Below are positions 47,105 through 55,940 of a stretch of 64,000 nt of DNA, in pieces (the first letter of the stretch is position 1; each line of letters opens with the position of its first letter). Under the pieces are notes generated by a model that saw nothing but the letters and a program-made list of their open reading frames with translations, searched no databases and was not told the DNA's origin. The translations under genes were made by a program, and so were the position numbers. Source of the DNA: Bacteroidota bacterium (lineage in GTDB: Bacteria; Bacteroidota; Bacteroidia; Chitinophagales; Saprospiraceae); contig CAUJDW010000103.1 in assembly GCA_963169455.1 (NCBI GenBank), forward strand, positions 62,001-126,000, in the 5' to 3' direction.

Positions 47105-48712
47105 TTAATGGATGAGCAGCCGCAATTTGCCAATCTTGCCATCCTCTTCTATGATCAGGAAATACACCCCCGGCGGCAAGCCGGGCGGGAGGGCCGCTTC
47201 ATCCTGCCCCCGGGCCTGGAGTATGGGCCTGCCCATTGCGTTATAGAGGACAAAGCGATAATCCCTCCCCGGTGGATGCAGGTAGATGCGATCTCTGGCC
47301 GGGTTGGGAAACACCTCGACTGGAAGCCTTGGCGGGGCGGGGGCGGCCGGCGTCAGGGAAGGGCGAAGTAGGCCGAGAAAAAGGCCGGTGCTGCCGCTGC
47401 TTGTCCATACTGCTCCGTCGAAGGCGGCGTTTTGGCCGAAGGCGCCGCCGGCGAATAGTTGCCCCTGGGGCCCGAAATCCAGGCTGCTGGCGAGGGCGAC
47501 GAAGTCGGCGGGGATGGTAACCAGCCATCGGGCCTCGCCGTTCTGGTTGAAGCCGGCGATGAAAGCATCGGGGCTGGCGCCGGCATCGGCGCTGAATCCG
47601 TCGAAGGCCATCGCACCCTGGAAAGCGCCGCCGGCCACCACGATGCCGTCATGCACGGCAATGGCCAGGCCCTGCTGGAGCTCCGTTCCTCCGAGCGCAC
47701 GCCCGAAAAGCGGCTCGCCGCCGGGGCTGTATTTCAAGAGAAAAAAATCGGCGTTTCCCGTGCTGCTTTGAATAACGATCTCATCGCTTAAGGCCATGAC
47801 GCCTACCAGAAAGCCCGTTGCGTATATATTGCCCTGCTCGTCGGCAGCCAGCGCCGCCAGTTCGTCGTCGATGACTCCGCCGGCCTTGCGCGCCCAGCGA
47901 AGCTCGCCGCCGGGGCCATAGCAAGCGAGGAACACATCGCGGTCGAAGGTATTTGCAGTGAACTGCAGCTCGCCGATCCGGGTGGTGTCGTTGAAAAAGC
48001 CTCCGATGGCGATGGCCCCGTCGGGCAGCAGGGCCAGGGCTGTGGCCCGGGTATCGCCGCTGTAGCCGGCCTGCTGCGCCCAGAGGGCGGCGCCCCCGCC
48101 ATCCAGCAGGGCGGTAAAGGTGAAGGTGCTGCCGTCGTCGAGGCCCGATTCCAGGTTCATTCCGCTCAGTTCCAGGGTCTGTTCAAAAAAGCCGGCAATG
48201 GCCAGGCTGTCGTCCGAAATGGCCGCGACGCCGGCAATGCCTTTCAAACCCTGGCCGCTGAAACTGCGGGCCCACCGAAGCGTTCCTTCCGGGCTGAAGC
48301 GGGCTGTAAACAGGGCGCGGGGGCTGCTGCCCGACAACAGCACCGTGTCGGCAAGCGGCATGCTGAACCAGAAGGCTCCGGCGCAGACAATGTCGCCGCA
48401 AGGCAAAATGGTGATGCTGGATATCTCGTCGTCCTGGCTGCCTCCGGCCCCAAGAGCCCACTGCAGGCTGCGGTCAGGCCCGAAAGAAGCGAGGAAAAGG
48501 TCGGACTCCCCGGCAGAGACGGCCTGCCAGCCCTCGATTTCCAGCGTTCCCTCAAATGCGCCGCCCACCAGCACCCGCCCGTCAGCCGCTGCCCGGACGC
48601 TGCGGCAGCTCTCATCGCCCAGGCCGTCCAGGGGCAATACCCACGACCAGTCCTGGGCTTGTAAGAGCATGGGGAGGTATATGAGGAAGAGGAGGAGGAT
48701 ATGTGTTCTCAT
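47105..48712 (-). CDS. T9SS-sorted secreted beta-propeller (SBBP-type) protein
   Basis: 535 residues with signal peptide (LLLFLIYLPMLLQAQ). At least seven repeats of a propeller blade of the SBBP type, e.g. GRVLVGGAFEGTLEIEGW, GDIVCAGAFWFSMPLAD, GAIAIGGFFNDTTRIGELQF, GNIYATGFLVGVMALSD, with the partner strand DLFLASFGPDRSLQWALGAG. The last ~80 residues are a T9SS type A sorting domain: VEVFPNPARDRIYL, YNAMGRPI, LPPGVYFLIIEEDG. So it crosses the inner membrane by Sec and the outer membrane by T9SS, and is probably anchored at the surface. Unlike the two T9SS genes at 1.7-4.4 kb it is intact. Function unknown; perhaps carbohydrate or protein binding. Confidence 0.85.
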   Translation of the reverse strand: MRTHILLLFLIYLPMLLQAQDWSWVLPLDGLGDESCRSVRAAADGRVLVGGAFEGTLEIEGWQAVSAGESDLFLASFGPDRSLQWALGAGGSQDDEISSITILPCGDIVCAGAFWFSMPLADTVLLSGSSPRALFTARFSPEGTLRWARSFSGQGLKGIAGVAAISDDSLAIAGFFEQTLELSGMNLESGLDDGSTFTFTALLDGGGAALWAQQAGYSGDTRATALALLPDGAIAIGGFFNDTTRIGELQFTANTFDRDVFLACYGPGGELRWARKAGGVIDDELAALAADEQGNIYATGFLVGVMALSDEIVIQSSTGNADFFLLKYSPGGEPLFGRALGGTELQQGLAIAVHDGIVVAGGAFQGAMAFDGFSADAGASPDAFIAGFNQNGEARWLVTIPADFVALASSLDFGPQGQLFAGGAFGQNAAFDGAVWTSSGSTGLFLGLLRPSLTPAAPAPPRLPVEVFPNPARDRIYLHPPGRDYRFVLYNAMGRPILQARGQDEAALPPGLPPGVYFLIIEEDGKIGKLRLLIH

Positions 48713-48804
48713 CGGCAGTGATTTGTCATTTGAAAACGCGGCCTTCAGGCCGGCGGGCGCAGCCCTCCGGCGGGCCAGAACAACAGCTTTCCCTGCAAAA
48801 TCCG

Positions 48805-48812
48805 TATCTTTG
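48805..48812 (+). promoter_or_regulatory. Bacteroidota -7 box (TATCTTTG) before the TPR lipoprotein
   Basis: Exact TAnnTTTG, 34 nt before the ATG at 48847. No -33 TTG at proper spacing. Confidence 0.45.
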
Positions 48813-48846
48813 GGCGCTATTGTCAGTTAAACCTATCACAATTGTT

Positions 48847-49860
48847 ATGAAAACTAAGATCTGGATCATTTTGGTGCTGGCGGCCCTTGCTGCCTGTGGA
48901 GGCAAAGATAACGGAAATGACGGCCAAACGGGCGATAGTGCTGAAATGCTTCAAACCGGCAATGCCGCCATCGATGGCATTTCGCAGGCCATTGCCAGGT
49001 CGCCCGACGACCCTGCCCTTTACGCCGAACGGGCGCGGCTGTTTTACGAGAACGATGGTTATGACGGCGCCATTCGCGACCTGAATAAAGCGCTGAGCAT
49101 CGACTCTACCAATGTCGATTACCTGCATTTGCTGGCGGATGTTTACCTGGACTACTTCAAGTCGCGCCAGGCGCTCAAAACCGTAGAGCGGGCAGCGCAA
49201 TTGTACCCGGAGCGCATTCCCACCCTGCTGAAGCTGGCCGAGTTTCAGTTCATTCTGAAACAGTACGACGAGTCGATGAAGACCATCGACCGCATCCTGC
49301 GGCTCGATGCGCAGAATGCGGATGCTTATTTCTGGTTCGGGATGAACTTCAAGGAAAGAGGGGATACCGTTCGGGCTATCAACAGCTTTCAGAAAGCCGT
49401 CGAATTCGAGGCCGGGCTGGTAGATGGCTGGATCAACCTGGGGCAGCTCTACGCCACGCTGGGCGACCCGCTGGCCGCCCGCTATTTCGAGAACGCCACG
49501 CGTGCTGCGCCGGGCGATATTCATGCCCTGCACGCCCGGGCCGACTATCTCTCCGATCAGAACGACCTGGCTGGGGCCATCGAGATGTACCGCAGCATTA
49601 TCCGGATCGACCCCCAGTATGAGGAAGCCTATTTCAATTCGGGCCTGATCTACCTGGATATGGACTCCGTGCGGCAGGCCAGGAACCAGTTCGACATCGC
49701 CCTCAAGGTGTCGCCGACCCACATCCGCGCCTATTATTTCCGCGGCCTGGCCAATGAGATGCTCGGCGACCGGGCCGCGGCGAAAGCAGACTATCAGCAG
49801 GCCTTGCGCATGGCTCCCGAATATGAAAAAGCCCAGGAAGGTTTGGACAGGGTGAAGTAG
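48847..49860 (+). CDS. TPR-repeat lipoprotein
   Basis: 337 residues from the ATG at 48847 (MKTKIWIILVLAALAACGG). The N-terminus is a lipoprotein signal with lipobox LAALAAC, so the mature protein is attached through Cys. About seven tetratricopeptide repeats follow: ALYAERARLFYENDGYDGAI, VDYLHLLADVYLDYFKSRQA, ADAYFWFGMNFKERGDTVRA, GWINLGQLYATLGDPLAARY and further copies to the end. TPRs are protein-interaction scaffolds; the partner is unknown. It diverges from the T9SS gene at 48712 and is followed by the sigma-factor gene after 181 bp. Confidence 0.85.
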   Translation: MKTKIWIILVLAALAACGGKDNGNDGQTGDSAEMLQTGNAAIDGISQAIARSPDDPALYAERARLFYENDGYDGAIRDLNKALSIDSTNVDYLHLLADVYLDYFKSRQALKTVERAAQLYPERIPTLLKLAEFQFILKQYDESMKTIDRILRLDAQNADAYFWFGMNFKERGDTVRAINSFQKAVEFEAGLVDGWINLGQLYATLGDPLAARYFENATRAAPGDIHALHARADYLSDQNDLAGAIEMYRSIIRIDPQYEEAYFNSGLIYLDMDSVRQARNQFDIALKVSPTHIRAYYFRGLANEMLGDRAAAKADYQQALRMAPEYEKAQEGLDRVK

Positions 49861-50041
49861 GGTTGTGGGAACTAAATAGCGGAGCGTGTTTTTCGGGCGC
49901 AACCCCTTGAAAAACAGCGTTAACCTGGCACTGCCAACTGGCCTGCAGCAGCAGGGCTCCGGCCTGCTCTGGAATTTTTCATCAGCGTGCAACCTCTGCC
50001 GGAGCAGCTTGTCTTTCGGGAAAGAAGCTGAAGTCCAAATT

Positions 50042-50650
50042 ATGCATGTGCTGAAGCCATCACCCGCTGTTGAAAACAAACACCTGAAATTGGATTACGC
50101 AAGCACACACCAGGACATCGTCGAAAAATGCAAGCGCGGCAACCGGCGAGCCCAGTTTGAGCTGTATCGCCTGTATTCCAAAGCTATGTTCAACGTGTGC
50201 CTGCGCATGGTCCGCCAGGAGCAGGACGCAGAAGATTTGCTGCAGAATTCCTTTGTCGATGTGTTCACCAAACTGAGCACCTTCCGGTACCAGTCTTCGG
50301 TAGGGGCTTGGATCAAACGCATCGTCGTCAACAACTGCATCAATTATCTGAAGCGCAACCGCCTGTCCGTGGAGGAGCTCCAGGATTACCATGGCGATAT
50401 TTCGGAAGAGGAAGAACCGGAACTCCTGCCCGACATGCCGCTGAGCGTCCATATTGTCAGGAAAGCCATGGAGTGCCTGCCGGAGGGTTACCGCGTGGTA
50501 TTCTCCCTGTACCTCCTGGAGGGCTACGACCACAAAGAGATCGGCGAGATCCTGGGCATTTCGGAGGCCACCTCCAAATCGCAGTACAGCCGGGCAAGGA
50601 AAAAACTTAAAGAATTGATTCAGTCGGAAAAATTAACATCAAATTATTAA
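50042..50650 (+). CDS. ECF-type RNA polymerase sigma factor
   Basis: 202 residues from the ATG at 50042 (MHVLKPSPAVENKHLK); the frame is open upstream but without sigma homology. Region 2: FELYRLYSKAMFNVCLRMV, EQDAEDLLQNSFVDVFTKL, and TFRYQSSVGAWIKRIVVNNC (core binding and -10 recognition). Region 4: MECLPEGYRVVFSLYLLEGY, DHKEIGEILGISEATSKSQY (helix-turn-helix), ARKKLKELI. It directs polymerase to a small regulon, typically envelope stress or surface proteins. Next genes at +4 bp (anti-sigma-like) and then an overlapping adhesin-like gene make a three-gene operon. Confidence 0.92.
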   Translation: MHVLKPSPAVENKHLKLDYASTHQDIVEKCKRGNRRAQFELYRLYSKAMFNVCLRMVRQEQDAEDLLQNSFVDVFTKLSTFRYQSSVGAWIKRIVVNNCINYLKRNRLSVEELQDYHGDISEEEEPELLPDMPLSVHIVRKAMECLPEGYRVVFSLYLLEGYDHKEIGEILGISEATSKSQYSRARKKLKELIQSEKLTSNY

Positions 50651-50654
50651 CAGC

Positions 50655-51206
50655 ATGCAGCGGGATTATCTTGAGCAGTTTGTTTTGGACAACAGGGAGG
50701 CCTTTGACGAGGCCATTCCCGGGCTGCAGGTGTGGGGAGAAATTACGCGGGAACTGGACCGCCGCCGCCACCGGCGCTTTGTCCTGATGCGGGTAATGCA
50801 GATTGCCGCCGCCGCGGCCATCCTTCTGGCCAGCGGGGCTTTGCTGGGGGTGTACGCCTTCGGGCTCAACGCCCGGCAAGCCGTTACTATTGGCGACATC
50901 GCTCCCCATTATGCCGAACTGGAGGCCTACTATCAGGAGCAGATACAGCAGAAATCGAGCCAGCTGGCTTCCTATTCCTATGATACATCGGTGGAGAAGG
51001 ACCTGGTCCGGCTGGATGAGGCCATGCAGGAACTGAGGGAGGAACTGGCGCTGGCCCCCAAAGGCAGCGAGGAACAGATCATCGAAAACCTGATCGAAAG
51101 CTATGAGGCGAAAGCAGCCATTTTGGAACGGGTGCTGAACCGCCTTCAGGCGGCGGAACCCGGAGGAGAACAAGCGGAAGAAGGCCATGAACAGCGCAGC
51201 ATTTAG
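50655..51206 (+). CDS. Probable membrane-bound anti-sigma factor
   Basis: 183 residues starting 4 bp after the sigma gene. A cytoplasmic N-terminus of about 43 residues (DYLEQFVLDNREAFDEAIPG) precedes one membrane segment (IAAAAAILLASGALLGVYAFG, shortened), then a long extracytoplasmic coiled-coil region (ELEAYYQEQIQQKSSQLASY, LDEAMQELREELALA, LIESYEAKAAILERVLNRL). No zinc-finger His-Cys motif is present, so it is not a ZAS-type anti-sigma. The assignment rests on position, topology and size. It probably holds the ECF factor at the membrane until an envelope signal. It overlaps the next gene by 20 bp. Confidence 0.65.
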   Translation: MQRDYLEQFVLDNREAFDEAIPGLQVWGEITRELDRRRHRRFVLMRVMQIAAAAAILLASGALLGVYAFGLNARQAVTIGDIAPHYAELEAYYQEQIQQKSSQLASYSYDTSVEKDLVRLDEAMQELREELALAPKGSEEQIIENLIESYEAKAAILERVLNRLQAAEPGGEQAEEGHEQRSI

Positions 51207-52308
51207 ATTTTTTGGAATCCTTTTCCTGGCAGCCCTTGCCGGCAATCAGGGCAAGGCTTCGGAGTGTTGGGAGTATTCAAAGGTCATCAAAAAGGAATTC
51301 TCCATTTCGGCCCGGGGTATGGTAAGCCTGAGCAACAAATACGGCAATATCGAAGTGAAGGCCTGGAACCGCGAGGCGGTGAAGATCGAAACCGTCATCC
51401 TGGTGCGGGCTTCCGGCGAGGCTGCGGCTCAGCGGGTATTCAGCCGCATCGAGCCCGTTTTTAAAAATGGGCCGGACTATGTGGAGGCCGAAACCCGCAT
51501 AGGGCCGCAGAAAAAAGAATGGTGGGCGTGGAAGCAGGAAGAGGATGACTTTTCCATTTCCTACAAGGTATTCATGCCGCCCGGCGCCCGGCTGGCGGCC
51601 AGCAATAAATACGGCGACCTCTATGTTTCCGGCATTTCCGGCCGTGCAGAGCTGGCCGTGCGCTACGGGCACCTCAGCGCCGAGGGCCTCCGGTCCGAAA
51701 GTGAGGCAGTGCTCGAATACGGCACCGGCATGATCCAGCATGCCGGGCGGCTCAAAGCCAGGCTGGAGCGCGCCCGGCTCATCATCGAGGACGCCGGGCG
51801 CGTAGAGGTGGAAAGCCGCTATTCCATCGTCCAGATGAATAAGGTCGGCGAGGCCGTCACGCTGACCAAATACGATACCTATGAAGTAGAGGATGCTGGC
51901 CGTTTTGCCAACAAGGGTGAGTTCGACCAGATATACATCCGCTCGGCCCGCGAAGTGTCGGTGGAAAGCCGGCTGACGCAGCTGAGCGTCGGCAGCGTGT
52001 CGGAAAACCTGCGCCTGCGCATCGACAGCAGCGGCGTGCAGGTCAATTCGGTGGGGCGGCACTTCAAGGCAGTGGACCTGGCGGGGAAATTCACCGACTT
52101 TCAGATCGGCATAGAACAGGGCGCCGCCTATCAGGTCAATGCCGTAGCGGACTTTGCCGGGATACGCTATCCCGGCAATCTCCGGGTCATTTACGAAAAA
52201 GAGCAAGGGGCCAATCACGAGCTGCAGGGGCAGGCCGGCGAAGGGGAGGCTCCGCGCCGCCTGCGCGCCCGCCTGAGCTACGGCGCTTTGAGGATCGGCG
52301 AAGAATAG
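51187..52308 (+). CDS. Secreted DUF4097-like beta-helix/adhesin-like protein
   Basis: 373 residues with a short signal peptide (FFGILFLAALAGNQGKA). The mature protein is built of short beta-strand repeats: SLSNKYGNIEVKAWNREAV, LAASNKYGDLYVSGISGRAE, LAVRYGHLSAEGL, ARLIIEDAGRVEVESRYSIV, LTKYDTYEVEDAGRF. The NKYGN/NKYGD and G-[NDH]-[IL] patterns are those of DUF4097/DUF2807 right-handed beta-helix domains, common in Bacteroidota next to sigma/anti-sigma pairs. It overlaps the preceding gene by 20 bp, so is translationally coupled to it. It is a candidate effector or sensor of the sigma system at the cell surface or in the periplasm. Ligand unknown. Confidence 0.75.
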   Translation: MNSAAFRFFGILFLAALAGNQGKASECWEYSKVIKKEFSISARGMVSLSNKYGNIEVKAWNREAVKIETVILVRASGEAAAQRVFSRIEPVFKNGPDYVEAETRIGPQKKEWWAWKQEEDDFSISYKVFMPPGARLAASNKYGDLYVSGISGRAELAVRYGHLSAEGLRSESEAVLEYGTGMIQHAGRLKARLERARLIIEDAGRVEVESRYSIVQMNKVGEAVTLTKYDTYEVEDAGRFANKGEFDQIYIRSAREVSVESRLTQLSVGSVSENLRLRIDSSGVQVNSVGRHFKAVDLAGKFTDFQIGIEQGAAYQVNAVADFAGIRYPGNLRVIYEKEQGANHELQGQAGEGEAPRRLRARLSYGALRIGEE

Positions 52309-52435
52309 GATACAGTTCTGGCTTCATACTAATCCAATTTATTTGAATTGCAAAGGTGGGCTTCGGTTGAATAAGTTTCGGCCGGAGCCGCTTTTTTATT
52401 ATTTTGGCGGAGGCACAAAAGCCGAACCAACGCCT

Positions 52436-53842
52436 ATGAAAATTCAGTTTTGCGGCGCAGCCCGCGAAGTGACCGGTAGTGCTCACCTGATCACGCTGGA
52501 AGACGGCTTCCGGATATTGCTGGATTGCGGCCTGTATCAGGGCAATTCGGACAATATGGAGGATTTCAACTACAACTGGTATTTCGAGCCGGAAGAAGTG
52601 GATGTGCTGGTGCTTTCCCACGCGCACATCGACCATAGCGGGCGCATTCCCAAACTGGTGAAAGACGGTTTCCAGGGGCCGATCCACTGTACGCACGCCA
52701 CGCGCAGCCTTTGTGCGATCATGCTGATCGACAGCGCCAAGATCCAGGAGTCGGATGCCGAATACTACAACAAACGCCAGCGCAAGCAGGGCAACAGCCA
52801 TAAGTCGCGCGCTCCGCTGTACACAACCCAGGATGTGGAGAAGGCCTGGAACCTCTTCGAAGGGCATGGTTACGAACGCTGGTTCAGCATTCACAAGGAT
52901 GTGGATGTATTGTACCGCGACGCCGGCCACATTCTGGGCAGCGCCAGCGTCACCCTGCGCATCCGGGAAAACGGCCGGACAATCCTCTTTGGCTTCACCG
53001 GCGATATCGGGCGGCCCAACCGCCCCATCTTGCGCGACCCCGCCCCCATGCCGGAGGTGGATTACCTGATCTGCGAATCGACCTACGGCGACCGCGACCA
53101 CGAGGAAGCGCCCAATGAAAGCAAGCGCTTTCTGGATATCATCTACCAGACCTGCATCGAGAAGCGAGGCAAGCTTATTATCCCGGCGTTCAGCGTAGGC
53201 CGCACCCAGGAGATCGTCTATATGCTGGATCAGCTGGAAAACGAAGGGAAGCTTCCCGGCCGCATTCCCGTTTACGTCGACAGCCCCCTGGCCGTCAACG
53301 CCACCACGATTTTCGGAGCCCATCCCGAGTGTTTCGACAAGGAACTCAACGAATACCTGCTCACCGATGACAACCCTTTCGGTTTCAACGGGCTGACCTA
53401 TGTGCGGAACGTGGAGTTGTCCAAAGAATTGAATTATTCCAAAGAGCCCTGCATTATTATCAGTTCTTCGGGCATGATGAATGCAGGAAGGGTGAAACAC
53501 CACCTGTTTCACAATATCGAGAACCCGGCCAACACCTTTCTCATCGTCGGTTATTGTTCGCCCGAAACGCCGGGAGGAGCCCTTCGGGACGGAGCGAAGG
53601 AGCTGCGGGTTTTTGGAGAAGAAAAGGTGGTAAGGGCCAGGGTCGAGATCATGGATTCCTTCTCCGCACATGCCGACAGGCACGAACTAGCCGATTTTCT
53701 GTCGAACCAGAAAGGAAGGCTGAAGCAACTGTTCCTTGTCCACGGCACGGTGGACAGGCAGGAGGCGTTCAGGGAACTGCTTCAGGGCAGGGGCATCGGC
53801 CCGGTAGAAATCCCGGAATTGGGGCAGGCGTATGAATTGTGA
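52436..53842 (+). CDS. Metallo-beta-lactamase fold beta-CASP RNA nuclease-like protein
   Basis: 468 residues from the ATG at 52436 (MKIQFCGAAREVTGSAHLIT); upstream frame to 52343 is not conserved-looking. The metal site is VLSHAHIDHSGRIPKL (HxHxDH), with DCGLYQG before it, DAGHILGSASV (His) and the Asp in GFTGDIGRPNR. The beta-CASP insertion includes CESTYGDRDHEE and IPAFSVGRTQEIVYML. The C-terminal RNA-specificity part has SSSGMMNAGRVKHHLFHNI and DSFSAHADRHELADFL, then FLVHG. This is the archaeal CPSF/Ysh1-like bacterial group rather than RNase J. Probably cleaves or trims RNA in the cytoplasm. It is separated by a terminator from the convergent gene at 53908. Confidence 0.92.
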   Translation: MKIQFCGAAREVTGSAHLITLEDGFRILLDCGLYQGNSDNMEDFNYNWYFEPEEVDVLVLSHAHIDHSGRIPKLVKDGFQGPIHCTHATRSLCAIMLIDSAKIQESDAEYYNKRQRKQGNSHKSRAPLYTTQDVEKAWNLFEGHGYERWFSIHKDVDVLYRDAGHILGSASVTLRIRENGRTILFGFTGDIGRPNRPILRDPAPMPEVDYLICESTYGDRDHEEAPNESKRFLDIIYQTCIEKRGKLIIPAFSVGRTQEIVYMLDQLENEGKLPGRIPVYVDSPLAVNATTIFGAHPECFDKELNEYLLTDDNPFGFNGLTYVRNVELSKELNYSKEPCIIISSSGMMNAGRVKHHLFHNIENPANTFLIVGYCSPETPGGALRDGAKELRVFGEEKVVRARVEIMDSFSAHADRHELADFLSNQKGRLKQLFLVHGTVDRQEAFRELLQGRGIGPVEIPELGQAYEL

Positions 53843-53856
53843 TCGGGGGAAAAATT

Positions 53857-53886
53857 AAGCGGCAAGCCCGGGCAGGCTTGCCGCTT
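53857..53886. terminator. Bidirectional hairpin terminator between convergent genes
   Basis: Perfect 12-bp arms (53857-53868, 53875-53886) with a 6-nt loop. On the minus strand the stem is followed by TTAATTTTTC, serving the gene at 53908; on the plus strand it follows the beta-CASP gene. Confidence 0.75.
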
Positions 53887-53907
53887 ACCGGCCGGAGCCG
53901 GATAACG

Positions 53908-54633
53908 TTATGCTTTCGTATTCTGGATCTTGTTCAGGATGAGCGCAGCCTTGATCATGAAATCCTCGTGGAATTCGCGGTATTCGTTGTGGACCATCAT
54001 GAGGCGGGCGGCGTCATAGGCGGCTGATTTGGGGACGATCTGCCGGTCGGCGATCGGGTGCAGCCAGTATTCCAGGTTGTTGGTGCGCAGGTAGTTCCGG
54101 TCGTGTTCGAAGTTGATGACCACGGCCAGCTTGTTGAGGGAGAACAGGTAATCCGTTTCCTTATTCAGCTCTTTCTGCAGGTCGATGATGTTAAAGCGTT
54201 CGAAGTTTACCCCGGAACGCTCGCAGAGGAAAATGTCCCGCCGCCCATCGAAGGTGATGATGTCCCGGAAGCGGTACTTTTTCAGGTTTTTGAGCAGGAA
54301 GTTCTTGATCGGCATTTTGCTGGGGCGGAGCTGTTTGAAGGCGTACTGGAGCTGCCTGTCATCCAGCCGGAAATCTTCCTGGTAAGGTTTGCGGCGCAAG
54401 GTGCGTAGGTTCATCACTTCCTTCATACGCCCGACGGTATGGCCAAGTTCATTGACTTTGGAGTACACGTTGACGATGTCGACGTTGGCGTTATTGATCC
54501 ATGTTTCAATGAAGATTTTATTGGACCCCTGTTCGAATACGAGGAGGCAGATTTCACTGATTGCGTAAAAATTGGGGTAACCGCCGTAAATGTTGCCGTA
54601 CTTTAATTCTAAGAATGCTATACTATTGTTCAC
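53908..54633 (-). CDS. Uncharacterised protein, possible divergent DnaQ/RNase H-fold domain
   Basis: 241 residues, no signal peptide or membrane segment. I do not recognise the family for certain. The order of elements resembles a DEDD exonuclease fold. An N-terminal strand with acidic residue (IAFLELKYGNIYGGYPNFYA) is followed by a second strand FIETWINNANVD, then a central IITFDGRRDIFLCERSGVNF and FNIIDLQKELN. A late helix has SAAYDAARLMMVHNEY, like the His/Tyr-xx-DA motif III. The first motif lacks the usual D-x-E, so catalysis may be lost. Charged and Lys/Arg-rich in the middle (KNFLLKNLKKYRFRD). It stands alone between a terminator and the M29 aminopeptidase. Confidence 0.6.
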   Translation of the reverse strand: MNNSIAFLELKYGNIYGGYPNFYAISEICLLVFEQGSNKIFIETWINNANVDIVNVYSKVNELGHTVGRMKEVMNLRTLRRKPYQEDFRLDDRQLQYAFKQLRPSKMPIKNFLLKNLKKYRFRDIITFDGRRDIFLCERSGVNFERFNIIDLQKELNKETDYLFSLNKLAVVINFEHDRNYLRTNNLEYWLHPIADRQIVPKSAAYDAARLMMVHNEYREFHEDFMIKAALILNKIQNTKA

Positions 54634-54810
54634 GGTTTAAGGAGATTAAGTTGTTGGTTTAATAATGTGTTTCCTTGTGTTTTCTATTTTGCTCAGTGTA
54701 GTTTATAGCCTTTGGGTGCTGATTTCATCCGGTTTGGGGCTTTAAACGGCATTACTTCTTGCAATTTATGCAGAAAATTCAATTCTCGTAAACTTTGGCC
54801 CTCATAATTT

Positions 54811-55926
54811 TCAGGCTATGGGGGAGCTCACGAAGAGGAACCGGCCGTTTTCATAAATTTTTTCTCCGTCGGCGTAAATCTCTCCGCCCCGGGTCATATC
54901 GGTGATCATATCCCAATGGACGGAGGACTCGTTTTTGCCGCCGGCCTGCAGATAGGACTGCCCGATCGCCATGTGAACCGTCCCCCCGATCTTTTCATCG
55001 AAGAGGATGTTCTTGGTTAAACGGTTAATGTTGTAGTTTGTTCCAATTGCGGCCTCCCCAAATCTTCGCGTGCCTTCCATCTGGAAAATGTGGTTGAGGA
55101 ATTCCCCGCCGCGGCGTGCTTCCCACTTTTCTATGTAGCCGTCTTTCACATGAAGCGTGACATCCTCCACTTCGTGGCCCATGTATATGGCGGGGTAGGA
55201 AAAGCGGATCACGCCATTGACGGAATCTTCTATGGGCGAGGTGTACACTTCGCCGGAGGGCATATTGGTGCGGCCGTCGGAGTTGATCCAGGTGCGGCCT
55301 TTTGTCCGGAACCGGATGTCGATGCCGTCCCCTTTGTAATGGATCTCATCGCGGCTGTTGAGCACGTCCGCAATCTGCTGCTGCCAGTTCCGCACATTTA
55401 CCCAGCTCTGCACGGGGTCTTCATCGAACAGTTTGCAGGCGCCAAAGACGAATTGTTCGTATTCTTCCAGCGACATGCCGGCCTCCTGTGCTGCTGCCTG
55501 GGTCGGGTACTGGCACAGGTTCCTCTTCAGTTCCCGGGTGGCGGTGCGCTCAAAATAGGTTTTGTTGACGCCTTTGAGCGCATCCTGCCGGATCTGCACC
55601 TTTCCCGGCTCGTTGTTCTGGTCTTCACGCAGGTTGAAGGGCGCGCGGATATACAGATAGGCGTCGAACTCTTCCATGGCCTTTTTGAAAAAGGGGGGGA
55701 CGTAGCGGAGCTGGCCCTCCCGGCCTTCGGCCAGCAGGATGCGGCCTTTTTCCCTGAATTCGAGCTCAACTTCCACGTTTGCGCCCGCCCGGATGGCTTG
55801 CCGGTACACTTCCCGCACCAGCGGTTCAGCGAGGGTCGTGCTTTTCAGGTAGAACTGATCGCCTTCCTTGATTTCGAGGCAGTAGTGGACGAGGAGCCTG
55901 GCGTATTTTTCGAGTATGTTGTTCAT
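54811..55926 (-). CDS. M29-family metallo-aminopeptidase (AmpS/PepS type)
   Basis: 371 residues, the usual ~370-410. Opening NILEKYARLLVHYCLEIKEG is the family N-terminus. The catalytic C-terminal domain has NMPSGEVYTSPIEDSVNG (first metal Glu), FGEAAIGTNYNIN (Glu), GGTVHMAIGQSY (His) and SSVHWDMITDM (His and Asp), all in the expected order. Cytoplasmic, no signal peptide. Cleaves N-terminal residues from peptides with two metal ions. Its start codon lies only 15 bp from the 30-bp repeat array at 55941-56240, so any transcript arriving from hflX passes through the array, and its own promoter would have to lie in or beyond the array. Confidence 0.93.
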   Translation of the reverse strand: MNNILEKYARLLVHYCLEIKEGDQFYLKSTTLAEPLVREVYRQAIRAGANVEVELEFREKGRILLAEGREGQLRYVPPFFKKAMEEFDAYLYIRAPFNLREDQNNEPGKVQIRQDALKGVNKTYFERTATRELKRNLCQYPTQAAAQEAGMSLEEYEQFVFGACKLFDEDPVQSWVNVRNWQQQIADVLNSRDEIHYKGDGIDIRFRTKGRTWINSDGRTNMPSGEVYTSPIEDSVNGVIRFSYPAIYMGHEVEDVTLHVKDGYIEKWEARRGGEFLNHIFQMEGTRRFGEAAIGTNYNINRLTKNILFDEKIGGTVHMAIGQSYLQAGGKNESSVHWDMITDMTRGGEIYADGEKIYENGRFLFVSSPIA

Positions 55927-55940
55927 GTTTTGTTTTTTGT

